Positions 11,269 through 24,254 of a DNA stretch of 64,000 bases are shown here, piece by piece (within the stretch, counting starts at the first letter, position 1; the number at the start of each line of letters is the position of its first letter). The DNA is from Tetracentron sinense (lineage: Eukaryota > Streptophyta > Magnoliopsida > Trochodendrales > Trochodendraceae). The notes under the pieces are model-generated. The model saw only the letters and a list, made by a program, of their open reading frames with translations, was not told where the DNA came from and ran no database searches. Both the position numbers and the translations under genes were made by a program. Where the stretch lies: NCBI GenBank assembly GCA_015143295.1, contig CM026551.1, positions 45,000,034 through 45,064,033 of the forward strand. The letters run 5' to 3'.

Positions 11269-12531
11269 TGTAAGTCCATACTTTTGGTATTGGCATATTC
11301 TAGTGTTAAAACAAAGTGTCTAGTAGAGTCTTGTGTCATTTCTACAAGCATCAAAGTCCGTGAAGATGAAGACTGAAAAAGTTCGATTGAAGATATTCAA
11401 AGTGTCGCCTTCGTCTCACTCATAGGATGGTAATTGACCTAAATACCTTATACCCTAGGTGGAATTGCCTTAGATAATGTTCTATAAACCGTAGGTGGCT
11501 AGATACAAGCCTTGAGTGACATAAGAGGTGTTAGTGGGATGCAAAACGACCCTTGTTCAGTGTTTGGGCATAACTCATTGATCGTTGCTCCGATTCGGGT
11601 CCATAATATATCAAAATTACTGTGTCAAAAAGAGCTACAACTTTCATTAAGGAAGTCTTGGCAAATTCCAAAGTCAACCGGTCGACCGATAGTATGTTCG
11701 ATCGACCGATGGTACGAAATTTTGTATAGCAAAATTTTCCAGCAAAGCTATTTTTTGACCGGTTGACCGAACCTTGTTACCGGTTGACTGATCCTTGCGA
11801 ATTTAGTTTCCTACCTTACTTAGAACTCTATTTTTAACCCTATCTATGTTGGGTTTGATCCTCATTCGAACTTAAGGAGTTTAGAGAGTTTAGAGAGAAC
11901 TTTTTAGAGAAATTTAGGGTTTTCCAAACTCATTTTCCTCTCCTCTTCCACCCTAGTCTATGCAAGACATTGTTTGATCATTCTTACTTGGTATTTCATT
12001 GCTGGGATTCAAACTAGGATTTGTTTGTTTAAATCAACCATCAACCTGTTCTTGTTAAGAACATCTTGACGGGTGTGAACCGGTGCCTTTGCGAAGAAGA
12101 TCGATCCGAGAAGGATCGTGGTTGTTGGGGAAATCTAAGAGAAGTATGAGCTGCTGGGATTGATCATAGGACTTGGGAGTACGTGATGACTTTTCGAGGC
12201 ATAGAGGACTAAGAACTGAAGGATCGTAATATCGAGTCCAAACGAGTCAGGTTCGAGTCATGTAAGTTCTTGTTGACTTTGTCTTAATGATATATCTTTG
12301 CTAGATTAGGTCTCGTGGTTTTTCCCAGAAGATTTTCCACGTAAAAAACCTTGTGTTGTGGTTTGCTTGTTTTCTTTTTCCGTACTTGATTATCATCTTC
12401 CCTTAGTTAATAATTTAATAGTTAAATCTTTAAAGGGGTAGAAAAAATTATAGAGAAAGCTAGTCATTCCCCTTTGGGTTTGTGAGTTCTCAACTCGAAT
12501 ATTTTATTTGGGGTTCACTGAATGTTTTTCA
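11269..12531 (+). repeat. 5' LTR of gag-only element B, copy 1
   Basis: It starts TGTAAGTCCATAC and ends GTTTTTCA, just before ATTGGTATCAGAGCGG. It is nearly the same length as the 3' LTR (1261 bp), and much of the alignment is identical by eye. It contains repeated ACCGGTYGACCG-type words near 11680-11800. Confidence 0.85.
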
Positions 12532-12599
12532 ATTGGTATCAGAGCGGGTTCACTAATTTATTAGTGCGATCTCATTCTATATTCAGTGAATATGAATCT

Positions 12600-14140
12600 T
12601 GATCGGTGCTAAATGTTATACATAAAAAAAGCACCTCAAACTTAACTTGCTAATCATTTAGAGTAATTATTTATATTATTTTATGCTACTTGGTTGTTTA
12701 TTCTTATTTCAGGTTCATACGAGGAAAAGAAGATAAAATGGAAGATTTACAAGCTTCAAAGACTCCAAAAATCTCAGAAAAAAAGAAGAGTAAAATAAAG
12801 AAGAAGAAAAGAGAGTGAAATCGCAGAAATCTATCCTGATAAATCGATTGGCCAAAATCGCACTTCTATCAATAGAGGGGTAGTTTGGTAATTTTTATTT
12901 ATCCAAAATTTATGAAACTTTTTGGGTAGATTCTAGATGACCTAAAGGAGCTACGTTTAAAATTTCAGGTCAATCCGATTAAAATTGAGCTCTCTAGAAT
13001 TATTTGAAGTTCAGTGGCAAACCTGTAAATAGGGTGAAATAATATTCCGTGAATAGTGTTTCGTGAATAGTATTTTAGTACTTCTAAACACTTTCCAACT
13101 CTATTATTGTCTTCCTAAATGATGGTTTAATCCTCATTCAACCCTAAGAGAGCTTAGAGAGAGAAAAAGAAGAGTTGTACCTCAATTAGAACTCCTTATT
13201 CTAGAAGGACTCTATCTTTCTCTATAAAAAGGAGAATTCTTAGCCATTATCATTAGAGAGAGAGAGAGAAATTTGTAGAGATTTTGGATCTAAAGAAGAG
13301 AAGCTCTGGAGATCAAGGAAGTCATGAAGAGAAGTGTTGCAGCTTTGTCTATGAAGATGTTGCATACCTCCCTCGCGATGAACTAATTTCCACTCTAGGG
13401 TTTCGATGAAACCCTAGCCAAGTAACTGTGTCCTTTATTTTATTTTTATTTTAATTCTCTGCATTGTAAGACATTGATTGCATAATGAGAGGGTTGTTTT
13501 CAAACAACCGGATTTATTTGAATTATATTTAATTTCAATGGAATTCTCAACCTTGTCTTAGGTATTATGAAATTGGAATTAAAATCACTTGTGCTAATTT
13601 TCGTTAGAATTTAAACATAGGTTTTATGCAATGGTTTTAAAATATCGAGAGATTAAATCTGAAGATATTTTATGCTAAGGGAAGACGAGTGATTACACAA
13701 CCGTAGATTAGTGTGTATCATTCGTGCTAACCGAAGATACGATATTCTAAAGATATAATCCCTTGAACTTTTCTTGAGCAGTTGAGAGGGGATGTGTTGT
13801 CACTCTAACTGGAATGTTTACAATTTAAGAGGTTATAATAAATTTAAAATAGGGATTAGTTATTAGGTTAGTGGTGGATTTGAAAACCCTAGATTTTCTC
13901 TCCAAAAGGATTTAAAAACCCAATTGTTTTTAGTTTAATTTAAAATTTTCATTTAAATTAGTTTAATTCATTGTTTTAGTTTAATCAAATCAAAATTCAA
14001 TTGCCTCAATTATTAGTTTAAAATTAATCTGAATAAAAAGCAACGAAACCAGCGCAGTCCTCAGAGGAACGATACCCTTACTAGTACTATTCTACGGAAT
14101 TATTACTAAGAAGGAATAATTTAAGATTGACTGACGATCA
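12600..14140 (+). mobile_element. Solo LTR inserted in the leader of gag-only element B
   Basis: It begins TGATCGGTGC and ends GACTGACGATCA, giving a perfect TGATCG/CGATCA terminal inverted repeat. AATCT at 12595-12599 and 14141-14145 is a perfect 5-bp duplication. Copy 2 of the host element reads straight through this point (GAATATGAATCCATCTC near 54748). A TATA-like CTCTATAAAAAGG lies at about 13215-13230. No ORF of note is inside. Confidence 0.9.
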
Positions 14141-14160
14141 AATCTCCAAAGAGAATTAGG

Positions 14161-16125
14161 ATCCATCTCTTGTCCCCCATTTTTTTATGAGAACAATTAT
14201 GCATATTGGAAAACTCGTATGAGAGCCTTTCTAAAATCCTTGGATGAGAGAGTATAGATCTCTGTTGAACAAGGTTGGACCTCTCCAACAACGACCATAG
14301 ATAACCAGACCATCCCCAAACCTTCTACTGATTAAAACAATGTAGAACTTGAAAGTTGTAGATGGAACCATAAGGGTCTAAATGCAATCTTCACTGCTAT
14401 CACACCCGAAGAATTTCGACGTATTTCTAAATGTGACACTTCGAATGATGCATGAGACATTCTTAAACTTACCCATGAAGGGAATACAACAGTCAAGATC
14501 TTCAAATTCTTACTTCTAAATTTGAAATTTTGAGGATGAATGATAATGAAACTTTTGATAGTTTTTATGCTAATCTGAGTGACATTGTTAATTCATGTTT
14601 TGACCTAGGAGAAAGTATATCTGAGTCCAAAATTGTTAGAAAGATCTTGAGATCTCTGCCTGAGAGATTTAGATTAAAGGTTACCGCCATCGAAGAGAGC
14701 AAAAATATTGATGCTCTCAAAATTGAAGAGTTGGTTGGTTCTCTCCTGACTTATGAGTTAAATCTGCACTCATCTAAGAAACATAAATCAATTATCTTGA
14801 AATCTGTCTGAGAATCTATAGATGGTTCAGATAGTGACTCTGAGAATGATGAAGAAGATATGGCTTTACTTTCAAAGTAATTCAGGAAATTTCTGAAATT
14901 CAATAAAAGATTTAATCCGAAAGGACAAAGATCTTTTGAAAAGCCTAAGTCCAAATACTATGAATATAAGAAATATCTTAAAATTTTGGACAATAAATCC
15001 CAAGGTGTTCAGTATTTTGAATGTCAAGGGTTCGACCATATTACTGCTGATTGTTCAAATGAGAAGAAATCTAATAGCAAGGCAAGGGATGATAGTGAAT
15101 CCGAATCTGAAAAATCGGATAGTTCTTCTTGTGAGAAAACTAGGAATTATATAGCCTTCACTGCTTCCATAAATGAGATTAAAGAATCTTCTTTAAATTT
15201 AAATGTGCGGGACCAACACCATAGTGATGGTGAGGATGGTGAAGAGAGTCAAAAAGACTCAAATTTTGAGGGAGACCTCGAGACAACCTATGATGAGTTG
15301 TTTCAGGAATGCCTAAGGTTGAAAAAGGCTCAAATTTCTATGATAAAAATGATCAAGTTAATGAAAAAGAAAATTAATGCCTCTGATAAGTGGCTTCTGG
15401 GTTGAAAGCCCTTGTGTCTCAGCTAGAGGGAGATAAGGCTTCCCTTCTTGTCAAGACTTAGCTTCTTAAATCTGATTTGCATGTTTGTCTTGATCAAATG
15501 ACAAGTCTTGAAATCAAGTTAGCTTATCTTGAGTAAGATCAGAGGTGTGAAGATGAAAAGGGAATTCCATCTACTTCGAATACTGAGTCTGGTGCTAAAA
15601 GGCACCCTCCTGAGAATAAGAAAGACCATTCTACTCAGAAATTTATTCCTACATGTCATAAATGTGGAGTGAAGAGTCATATTAGGCCTCGATGTCCTAA
15701 ACTTCGAAGAATGCCCAATCATGGTTCTAGGGACCATACCAATTTTAATGGGAATCTTCAAAGGAGAGTTGATATCCTAGTGGAGATGTCTAGGAAGTTA
15801 AATGATGGTATATTGAATATCCATAATAACTCTAGATAGTGGCATAGTCATGACACTCCTTATGCTAGAAATAAAGGAGGTAACAGGGAGAACCATAATG
15901 TCTGTCATAATTCTAAGACTCAATCTTGAAATAGGAGGAATAGGAGGAAGAGGCAAAATGTCATACCTACCTCAACTGAAATGGTTAGAAACCAAAGGGT
16001 CAATCAAACTGCTAAAACCGTCCGGGTGAGAAAGGAACACCTGAAATGGTTAGCCCGTGTCTGTCATACCCTAGGCTGTGCTATTAGTGTTCTACCTTGT
16101 CCTAGTGCTGTGATGTTTGTGTAGA
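14161..16125 (+). pseudogene. Copia-type gag of element B copy 1, decayed
   Basis: Reading across stops gives the same Gag as in copy 2. An N-terminal segment (14180-14450) matches the DUF4219-like start of copy 2. A UBN2-like block (14536-14811) includes NDNETFDSFYANLSDIVNS and RKILRSLPERFR. An acidic linker follows. A first zinc knuckle near 15008-15052 has lost its first Cys (Tyr instead). A second, intact knuckle at 15654-15695 reads CHKCGVKSHIRPRC. It fades at about 16080-16125, before any protease Asp-Ser-Gly motif. Stops near 14257, 14334, 14810 and 14878 show it is not translated intact. Confidence 0.7.
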
Positions 16126-17765
16126 CTAGTAGTTTTTTTTTTACTAGTTGTTATTTGCCTTGATATGTTTTTCTGTTTTATTTATTTTTTAAAAAAAATC
16201 TTAAAAACATTGAAAAACTATAAAATCTAAAAAGATTTTTGTCATGTTGCCCTTGTTTGACTTGCATAATTTGCATTCCTTGTGTGATTTTTATTTCTAT
16301 ACTTGTCTAAGGTTGAACATGAGTTTGTTGCTGATTGAGGATATATCACCTTCATAGTCTCTTGGCTAGGCTGAAAATTAGACTAGTTTTATCTTGCAAA
16401 GTTAGAGACTTATTCATGTGTGTATGCTTTGTTATTTCGCATGCACTATGACAAATTCTGTTGAGATGTCTATTTCTTAATCTGTAGGTGTATGACTTAT
16501 CCCTAAGTGTGACCTAGGATGACCAATCTAGAATGACCATATTGTTAGTCATCTTCATTTTGTGTATCCTCTATAAGCAAAAATTATTACAATGAAAATA
16601 GCTACCTACTAAGCTAGTGTGAAAGCTACTATTAGGTGCAAACAGTAGTAATGGCTACCTATATCAACAAATTAGGTATCTTTCTGAGTTGCTAGAGTGA
16701 AAGCCCCTACTGCCAATAGAGAAGAGTTACCTACCTGGAAAGTGTGAAAGCCAGCATTGCATGAAAAGATATGTTTAGAAAAAGAACATCAAAATACTGA
16801 GGATGTATTTGACCAAAAGTAAAAGAAAATATTTGGTCAAATCAAAATGGATAAAGGTGCACTAAAATATAAAAAATCAGCATAACCGGATCTAACTAGG
16901 TTTGACTTCTTAGATTTGAGTCTCCAGGAGTCCCCTTAGTGGTTAATGTCATATCCTTAGAAAGGGAAAGAAACCTTGATTTTATATCTAGTCAGACCAC
17001 CACTACACACAAAGTCTCACTTTTGAACTGTTCACTAATTGTGACTAAGTGAATTGGCTATGCTTTAGTATTCCACGAGATTTAGTTAGAAATTTATTCT
17101 CAGTCGGACTAACTAATTATGTTCTTCATTGGATTTGTAATTTTAAATTACTATTGCTTGGAATGCTTATGATGCATGTTTGTGTGGCACATAATATTTT
17201 TTTTAGTTTAGTATTATGTATTTTTTTTGTTAGAATGAGTTGCCCTGACTTGAGGTGGTGTCCTTGATCTTAGGGGGAGAAGATCAAGTTGTGGTGTTGA
17301 GGGGGACTTTTTGCTTTATACTGCTATATTTAGTTCCCCGCTCTTTAGCCCTCGGTTTGTTTGCATTTGCTTGGTTGTATTGTGGTTGCTTTGATATTAT
17401 TTATGCTTTAATTGGTATATCTTTTGTCATATTGGCTTCCTGCCTACCTTTGGCTCTTCATGCCAAAAAAATGGGAGAATGTTAGAGTTCAGTACATTCC
17501 TTACAATACCTGTGTTTATTTAATTTCTATACCATACATGCTTTATAGGGTTTTTATTAGCATGTGCAAGTACAGGTTTGCAGTAGATAAATCTTATATG
17601 AAAAGAGCTTCAGTGTCTACAATTTATGTTGTATTTTATTTTGTATCATGTAATTGTGTTGGAGTCTTGTAATGACCTAATTCACCGTTTGATGTATTTG
17701 GGTGAGTTTGTGTCAAGTCTTGTACTTCAGTTGGGTTTTATCACGGAATTACTAAATGGAGAGAT
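16126..17765 (+). other. Non-coding 3' internal region of element B copy 1
   Basis: About 1.6 kb between gag and the polypurine tract matches the corresponding stretch of copy 2 (56700-58391), with words such as GGTGTCCTTGATCTTAGGGG. No pol motif is present in either copy. Conservation between copies shows this is an inherited part of the element rather than a recent deletion scar. Confidence 0.6.
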
Positions 17766-19026
17766 TGTAAGTCCATACTTTTTGTATTGGCATATTCCCG
17801 TATCAAAACAAAGTGTCTAGTAGTGTCTTGTGTCATTTCTACAAGCATCAAAGTCCGTGAAGATGAAGACCGAAGAAGTTCGATTGAAGATATTCAAAGT
17901 GTCGCCTTCGTCTCACTCATAGGATGGTAAGTGACCTAGATACATTATACCCTAGGTGAAATTGACTTATATAATGTTCTATAAATCCTAGGTGGCTAGA
18001 TATAAGCCTTGAGTGGCATAAGAGGTGTTAGTGGGATGCAAAACGACCTTTGTTCGGTGTTTGGGGTATAACTCATTGACCGTTGCTCCGATTTGGGTCC
18101 ATAATATATCAAAACGACCGCATTGAAAAGAGCTACAACTTTTATTAAGGAAGTTTTGAAAAATTCCAAAGTCGACCCATCGACCGATAGTATGTTCTGT
18201 CAACCGATGGTGCGAAAATTTGTATAGCAAAATTTTCTAGCAAGTTGTTTTTTGACCGGTCGATCGAACCTTGTTACCGGTTGACCGGTCCTCGTGAATT
18301 TAGTTTCCTACCATACTTAGAACTCTATTTTTGACCCTATATATGTTGGGTTTGATCCCCATTCGATTCTAAGGAGTTTTGAGAGTTTAGAGAGAGCTTT
18401 TTAGAGAAATTTAGGGTTTTCCAAACTCATTCTCCTCTCCTCTTCCACCCTAGTCTATGCAAGACATTGTTTGATCATTCTTGTATGGTATTCCATTGTT
18501 GGGATTCAAACTAGAGTTTGTTTGTTTAAATCAACCATCAACTTATTTTTATTAAGAACATTTGGGCCGGTGTGAACCGGAGCCTTTGCGAAGGAGATCG
18601 ATTCGAGAAGGATCGTGGTTGTTGTGGAGATCTAAGAGAAGTACGAGTGGTTGCAGTTGATCACGAGACTTGTGAGTACGTGATGACTTTTCGAGGTGTT
18701 AAGGACTAAGAACTGAAGGATCGTAGGGTCAAGTCCGAAGGAGTCAAGTTCGAGTCTTGTAAGTTCTTGTTGACTTTGTCTTAGTGATATCTCTTTGCTA
18801 AACTAGGTCCCGTGGTTTTTTTCCAGAATTTCCATGTAAAAAACCTTGTGTTGTGGTTTGCTTGTTTTCTTTTTCTGCACTTGATTATCATCTTTTCTTA
18901 GTTAATAATTTAATTATTAAATCATTAAAATGGTAGAAAGAATTATAGGGAAAGCTAGCCATTCCCCTTTGGGTTTGTGAGTTCTCAACTCGAATATTTT
19001 ATTTGGGGTTCACTGAGTGTTTTTCA
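17766..19026 (+). repeat. 3' LTR of gag-only element B, copy 1
   Basis: It starts TGTAAGTCCATAC after the purine tract and ends GTTTTTCA. It is collinear with 11269-12531 over its full length, with scattered substitutions and small indels. Confidence 0.85.
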
Positions 19027-20081
19027 CTTCTTCTTCCTCTTTGGTAATTTTTTTCCTGCAAAAGTAAAGAAAGCTCTTTTTCTCTCTTTTCTGTTCTTCG
19101 TATTCGTCCTTCATGCTTTTTTCATCTTTGTGCTTCGTGGGAGTTTCTTCTGAGAAACTCCCTTTTTATATCTTTTGGAGAGTCCTTTTTGGACTCCCCT
19201 TTGACTTCCTCCTTTTATGGAGGTCAAAAAGGTTCTCCTTTTAGAGAGAGTCATCTCTCCTTTGACAGTTGGTTTCCCTTATATTGGAAAAACTTGGTAC
19301 GCATGAGAGTCTTCTTTTTTGGAAGGACTCCAAATTAGTTTCCCTTTTTGGAGAATCTTGAGAGGATAAAGCTTCCCTTCGAAAGAGGGAAGAGTCTTAT
19401 CTTCCAAGAAAAAGAAAGAGATTACTCTCCATTTCGAATGGGGTGCCATATGACACTCTATTATTGGAGGAAAAGAGGAGATCTCTATCTCGGGATCTCC
19501 AAAGCTGACAAAGAGTCATTTTTTATTAGGGATTCTTTGCCACTTGGCAATCAATATCTGACTGCCAGTTGGGAAAGGACTGACTTGGTCAGTCCCCAAG
19601 TTAAAGGGGTAAGACCATGGATCTCACCCGCAGTCTGGGTCAAGTCTAAAGCTTATTTGGGCTGCGGACTAGGGTCTGACCTTAGTCAATCCGTGGACCA
19701 AGACAGGGTGGGAGCATGGATTCGGCCCTTGATTTGGGTTGAGTCCTTGGCCATTTCTAGTCACGAACTGGGCTAATCATTGAATATCCCACGGATAGAC
19801 TTATAGAGTTTGTCTGTAGAGCTTAAGTGAGGGTCTGTCCTCGAGGGTAAACCTTAACCACGTGTTAGTTCCCTAAAGACTAATACAAAGGGGTATCCGT
19901 GGGGCATTATGGCCCTGTTACCAGCACTTAATGCTAGGTGGGCTATTGGTGAGCCAGCCCTTGGCCAGCTGGTGCGCGTGCCTTTGCCATGCGCGAAGCC
20001 CAACAACTCATTCTATGAGTGGTGATCAGGTTTACCATACACCTACCTTACGGGCGGTGAGATTTCACTGCCCACAATGAC

Positions 20082-22270
20082 ACTCTAATTTTTGCAATAG
20101 TAAGAAGCAAAATATAAAAAAAAATCTTCGACTTTATTTCTTCTTATGAGAGTTCTTCAGGTCAGTTGATTAATAGTTCAAAAAGAGCCTTTTTCTATTC
20201 TAAAGTTCCCAAGGGCGCGTATTGCTTCTATTTTAAATTGGGTGGACATATCTAGTAAGAACTTTCCTTTTACTTACCTTGGCGTCCCTATTTATAAAAG
20301 TCGGTTAAAAAATGTTATGCAACTCTCTTGTGGATAAAATTATCAAGAAGGTGGAAGGTTGGAAAGGTAAGTTCTTATCGGGGGGTGGTAGATTAATTCT
20401 TATCAAACATATTTTATCCTCTATTCCTACTTATCTTTTAGCTAGTATTCATGTTCCTAAAACAATTTCTGCTCTTATTAATAGATCGATGACTAAATGT
20501 TTTTGTAATAATACCTCGGAATCTAAAAAAGGTCATTGGATTAATTGGAATACCTGTTCTCTTCCCCATTTTGAAGAAGGACTGGGCATTAGGAAAATGC
20601 ATGAGTTCTCTACTGCTTTTAGAATGAAACAAGTCTGGAATCTCTATCAAGCTGATAACCTATGGTCAAAAATTTTCAAAGCTAAATTTAAATTTAATCA
20701 TATTTGGCGTTATTTCTTGCCCTAGATCTTCCAAAACTTTGATCAAATAAGCCAACTTTGCAAGAAAGTGGTTTGTAATTCGACCTCTTTAATTAGTGAT
20801 GAGGCAAAGATAAATTTTTGGCTTGATTGTTGGTATGGGGATTCTCCTCTTATTGTTAATGCCACTAACACCCCTCACTCTTTTCCCTTTATTTCTGATA
20901 TGCTTGATGGTAGTGGTAATTGGGATTTCAAGCTAGTTACTAACTACATATCCAATTCTCTTAAAATAGCTATTAGATCTGCAAGTTATTTTACTTCTGA
21001 CTCTAAAGATGCTTTTATTTGGAATCTCTGTCCGAAAGGTAAGTTTTCTATTAAATCTGCTTAGGAGTCTATTAGATTTTCCACTACTTGGAAATATTGG
21101 AGCAAGTACGTTTGGAATTCACTAGCTCCCAAAAAAATCCAAATCTTCAGTTGGAAGGTAATGTATGGTGTTGCACCTATCAATTCTAAGGTCCAATCTA
21201 TTGGCATTCCATTAGCCAGTTGTTGTTCTTGCTGTATTCAAGGTAATATTGAAACGCTATCTCATCTTCTTTTACAAAGTGATTTTGCAGGTAGTATCTG
21301 GAGGTATTTTGGAAGTCTCTACTACATCATTCCCTAGACTAGTGATAATATTCAATGTTTCCGTATGAGATGGTTTAGAGCTTCAGATATGCGCCATAAT
21401 GAGCTATTTATTTTGCTTCCTGTTATTATTAATTGGGAAATTTGGAAAGAAAGATGTTCTCGTAGATTCAAAGATGTGAGAAAACCTCCTGGGCTCATTA
21501 TTTCGAGCATCAAAAGATGGATAACTGAATTGGGTTCACTTTCTAATAGGAATTGCATGGACCTTTCTATAATCAATATTATGATTCCTCATTTTCAGAG
21601 AAGATGAACGTGGATGGTGCATAGAAAGCTAACCTGGGTATAATAGTTGGATGATGAGTTATTCGTGAGCATTCTGGAGAGCTGATTGCGTGTTTCTATG
21701 CCTACTATGGCCATTGCTCTAATTATATTGTTGAGTCTAGATCTCTTCTTGATGGGATTATTCTTTGTCAAAGTCTTGATTATTCGCAGGTTGATGTTGA
21801 ATCTGATGCTAAAACTCTTGTGGAAGAAGGGAATAAATTTTTTTATTCATCCCTGGAATGTGTGGTATTAGAACAAAAAGATCAGCCAAGTGATGTACAT
21901 CTGCTCCTCCTTTACTCATGTTTTAAGGGAAGCTAATTTTGTAGCTGACTTCCTTGTCAACCATGGGTTTGATCTTAATCAATCAAGTTTCTTTCTCCCG
22001 GGTCAAGAAAGCCCTCCTCGGCTCAGATCCCTTATCTTTCTTGATAAAGTATGTTTGGGTAATGTTAGGTTGGTTCCTAGTGTCTGAGCTATTTGTTGGT
22101 GTACTTAGTAACTTCTGTCGGGGTAAGGTTTTATGTCCCCCCTTTTTGTTTTTGGTTTGGTGTGGTAGAGGTATGGTTTTATATCCCCCTTTGCTTTGCC
22201 CTTGTAGGTGTAAGGTTTTATGTCCCCCCCCCCCCCCCCCCCCCCCTCTTTTTTTTTCCTATTAATAAAC
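20082..22270 (+). mobile_element. LINE (L1-type), right part: RT C-terminus, zinc-binding and RNase H
   Basis: This continues the LINE cut at 10953. TLIFA follows the missing FADD, then SSGQLINSSK, the FTYLGVPIY motif (about 20265-20295), the connection region (20312-20725, WKGKFLSGGGRLILIKHIL), the zf-RVT segment (20800-21330) with FIWNLCPKGKFSIKSA, and an RNase H stretch (21600-21970) ending near REANFVADFLVNHG. Many stops and frameshifts. The 3' end holds a C23 run and an ATAAAC-type signal near 22262. Without the insertion the remaining LINE is about 2.8 kb. Confidence 0.8.
22224..22246. repeat. C23 homopolymer
   Basis: An uninterrupted run of 23 cytosines followed by T-rich sequence in the LINE 3' region. 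The length may be affected by assembly or sequencing. Confidence 0.9.
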
Positions 22271-22520
22271 TAGTAGGGGTCCACCAAACCCCCCGCTCCC
22301 TTTGAACGACTTTTTAATTTAAAAAAAATTAACTTTGATTTTTAGAGTAATTTTTTTGAAAAAAAATAATAGGTATCATTCCTTAGAGAAAGCCGAAGAC
22401 ATTTGTTCTATCTTATTTTAAAGAAGATTTAGATTCTACATGAATGGGATTTAAGGTGGGTCCCTCAAGAGATACATCACAAAAATTTACCCTGGTCGAA
22501 TGCTTTTAAACCATTAGAAT
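22271..22520. other. Spacer
   Basis: AT-rich sequence with no gene or recognisable repeat apart from short homopolymers. Confidence 0.4.
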
Positions 22521-22525
22521 GTCCT

Positions 22526-22868
22526 AGACCCTACCTAAGCTATACAAATCTCTTATTGTTTTTAACCTTCAACCGGATGACATTTAAACGTCCGATCAAC
22601 TTAATTTTTTGGCACGTGTCTCCTAAAGGACACACCTTAACATCCAACCATAAATTCCTGAACAATCAACCACGTGTTACATTTTAGAGGGACACACACC
22701 ACATGTTCTAGTAAGCACCGCACACTAAAACGCCATCATATACATATGATGTCGACATGTGGAAGTTGTTTTTTAATCCAATCGTTAAATGTGAATAGAA
22801 CATTTCTAGACCATCCAATTCAAGGTTGAAAAATCATGAATCTTATAACCTAGGTAGGGTCTAACAAA
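22526..22868. mobile_element. Candidate MITE of about 340 bp
   Basis: The inverted ends TAGACCCTACCTAAGCTAT (about 22526-22544) and its complement ATAACCTAGGTAGGGTCTA (about 22845-22863) enclose a non-coding body containing several CACGTGTC-like words. No clean target duplication was identified. Confidence 0.55.
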
Positions 22869-23149
22869 TCCTAGGGATTAAAGCTGACTAACTTAATCAG
22901 ACAATGAAAAAAAATGTTCTATCTGGATATTTTTGTCACGTCTCTCCCAATGGACCCACTTAACATTCAACAATCACATTTTCAAATGGCAGACCATGTG
23001 TCATATATATATATATATATATAAGCGTTTAAGAGTGCAAATCTTGTACCTCAAATCAGGTAGAAAATTTTTATTAGGTCTTTACAATCAAAGAAATCAT
23101 GGCATGTGTCTCTTTTTAACTAAAAAAAGGATGTCAGTCTTTTTAAATG

Positions 23150-24165
23150 ATTAGACAAAAGATTGATTTTTTCTCAATTTCAAAATTGTCGATAAAAGAT
23201 TGATTTTTTCTTAATTCCAAAACTGTCCTTATCTTAAAAACATAGATTTACTTAGATTGATTTTTTTCTTAATTTCAAAAATTGTCCTTATCACATATAA
23301 ATGACAAAAGACACCCTGGGAATAGCCTAGTAGTAGTGTGTCCCCTATTAGGAGGGAGGTTCCAGGCTCGAGTCCCGTGCAGGTGGGTGTTGTGATTTCC
23401 CACACTTTGCTAGAGCAGATACTAACCCACTAACACTAGAATGTGCAAATATATATATATATAAGATAAAATATTGATTTTTTCTTAATTTCAAAACTGC
23501 CCTTATCTTAAAAATGTAAAATTATTTTTTCTTAATTTCAAAAATACCCTTATCGTAAATATAAGAGAAAATATTTATTTTTTCTTAATTCCAAAATTAC
23601 CCCTTATCATATATAAGACGACAGATTCATTGGATTTTGTGTTTACTTCCAAAAGTACCTCTTGCTTATATAATAATGAGAATGGTCGTGTTAAAAAAAC
23701 GTTGATTGATTTTTTGCTTAATTCTAAAACTACCCTTATTCATTTATAAAGACAAAATTTTGATTGGTTTTTGTTCTAAAAATGTCCTTAAGTCAGGTTT
23801 CTATACCCAAAATGCCCGCAAATTTTCCTATAATCAAAATGTCCCGAATATTATTTAATTTCTAAATTGCCCCTAAGTCAAACTTCCATACTCAAAATGT
23901 CTCTCACAAATTTTTTAAACCCAAAATGCTCCTCAAGTTTGCCTATATTTCGTTTTCTTTATTTCTAAAATGTCACTCAAATTTACATACCTAAAATGCC
24001 CTCTATTTTACCCAAAGTGCCCTAAATCTTTTTGGTTCTCAAAATGTTTCTACGTCATATTTCTATAACCAACGTGTCCTCACAATTTTTTGTATCCAAA
24101 ATTTCTCTTAAGTTTCTATACCCAAAATATTCCTAAATTTTATTTTTCAAAATTGCCCTCATTAG
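23150..24165. repeat. Degenerate AT-rich repeat field
   Basis: Many imperfect copies of a unit containing GATTTTTTCTTAATTTCAAAA followed by a CCCTTATC word occur at irregular 60-100 bp spacing in the left half. The right half repeats AAAATGCCC/AAAATGTCC words every 25-40 bp. A SINE interrupts the field at 23312. No coding potential. Confidence 0.65.
23312..23435 (+). mobile_element. tRNA-derived SINE, second copy
   Basis: It aligns with the SINE at 1942-2291: start CCTGGGAATAGCCTAGTAGTAG (A-box region), GGAGGTTCCAGGCTCGAGTC (B-box region), then AGATACTAACCCACTAAC near the 3' end. It lacks the 150-bp internal segment of the first copy. An AT dinucleotide run follows. No exact target duplication was identified. 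Confidence 0.65.
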
Positions 24166-24254
24166 GGTACCTTTTCCCAATCTCTCTCCCCTTCCCTTCT
24201 CTCTCACATGTATCACACATGCCACCCACAAGTAAACAACTTCAAGGAAAGAAA

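Larger units (their letters stand above)
11269..19026 (+). mobile_element. Gag-only LTR element (family B), copy 1
   Basis: Two LTRs, 11269-12531 and 17766-19026 (1263 and 1261 bp), start TGTAAGTCCATAC and end TTTTTCA. Primer-binding site TGGTATCAGAGCGG starts at 12534 and polypurine tract AAATGGAGAGAT precedes 17766. Flanks CATCT (11264-11268) and CTTCT (19027-19031) are a 5-bp duplication with one change. The interior holds a decayed gag and about 1.6 kb of non-coding sequence, but no protease, integrase, reverse transcriptase or RNase H. A 1541-bp solo LTR sits in the leader. A close relative lies at 53458-58401. Confidence 0.85.
10954..20076 (-). mobile_element. Tat-type Gypsy solo LTR, split by a nested element
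   Basis: The outer parts 10954-11268 and 19027-20076 (about 1365 bp together) are collinear with the uninterrupted LTR at 58402-59766. It starts TGTAACGCGTAAAT, ends ...TTTCACTGCCCACA, and is flanked by ATGAT (10949-10953) and ATGAC (20077-20081), a 5-bp target duplication with one change. The target is the LINE reverse transcriptase, immediately after the FADD codons. Orientation is minus by analogy with the element at 58402. An ORF of 142 codons at 19348-19776 lies in this LTR and shows no recognisable domain. Confidence 0.85.
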
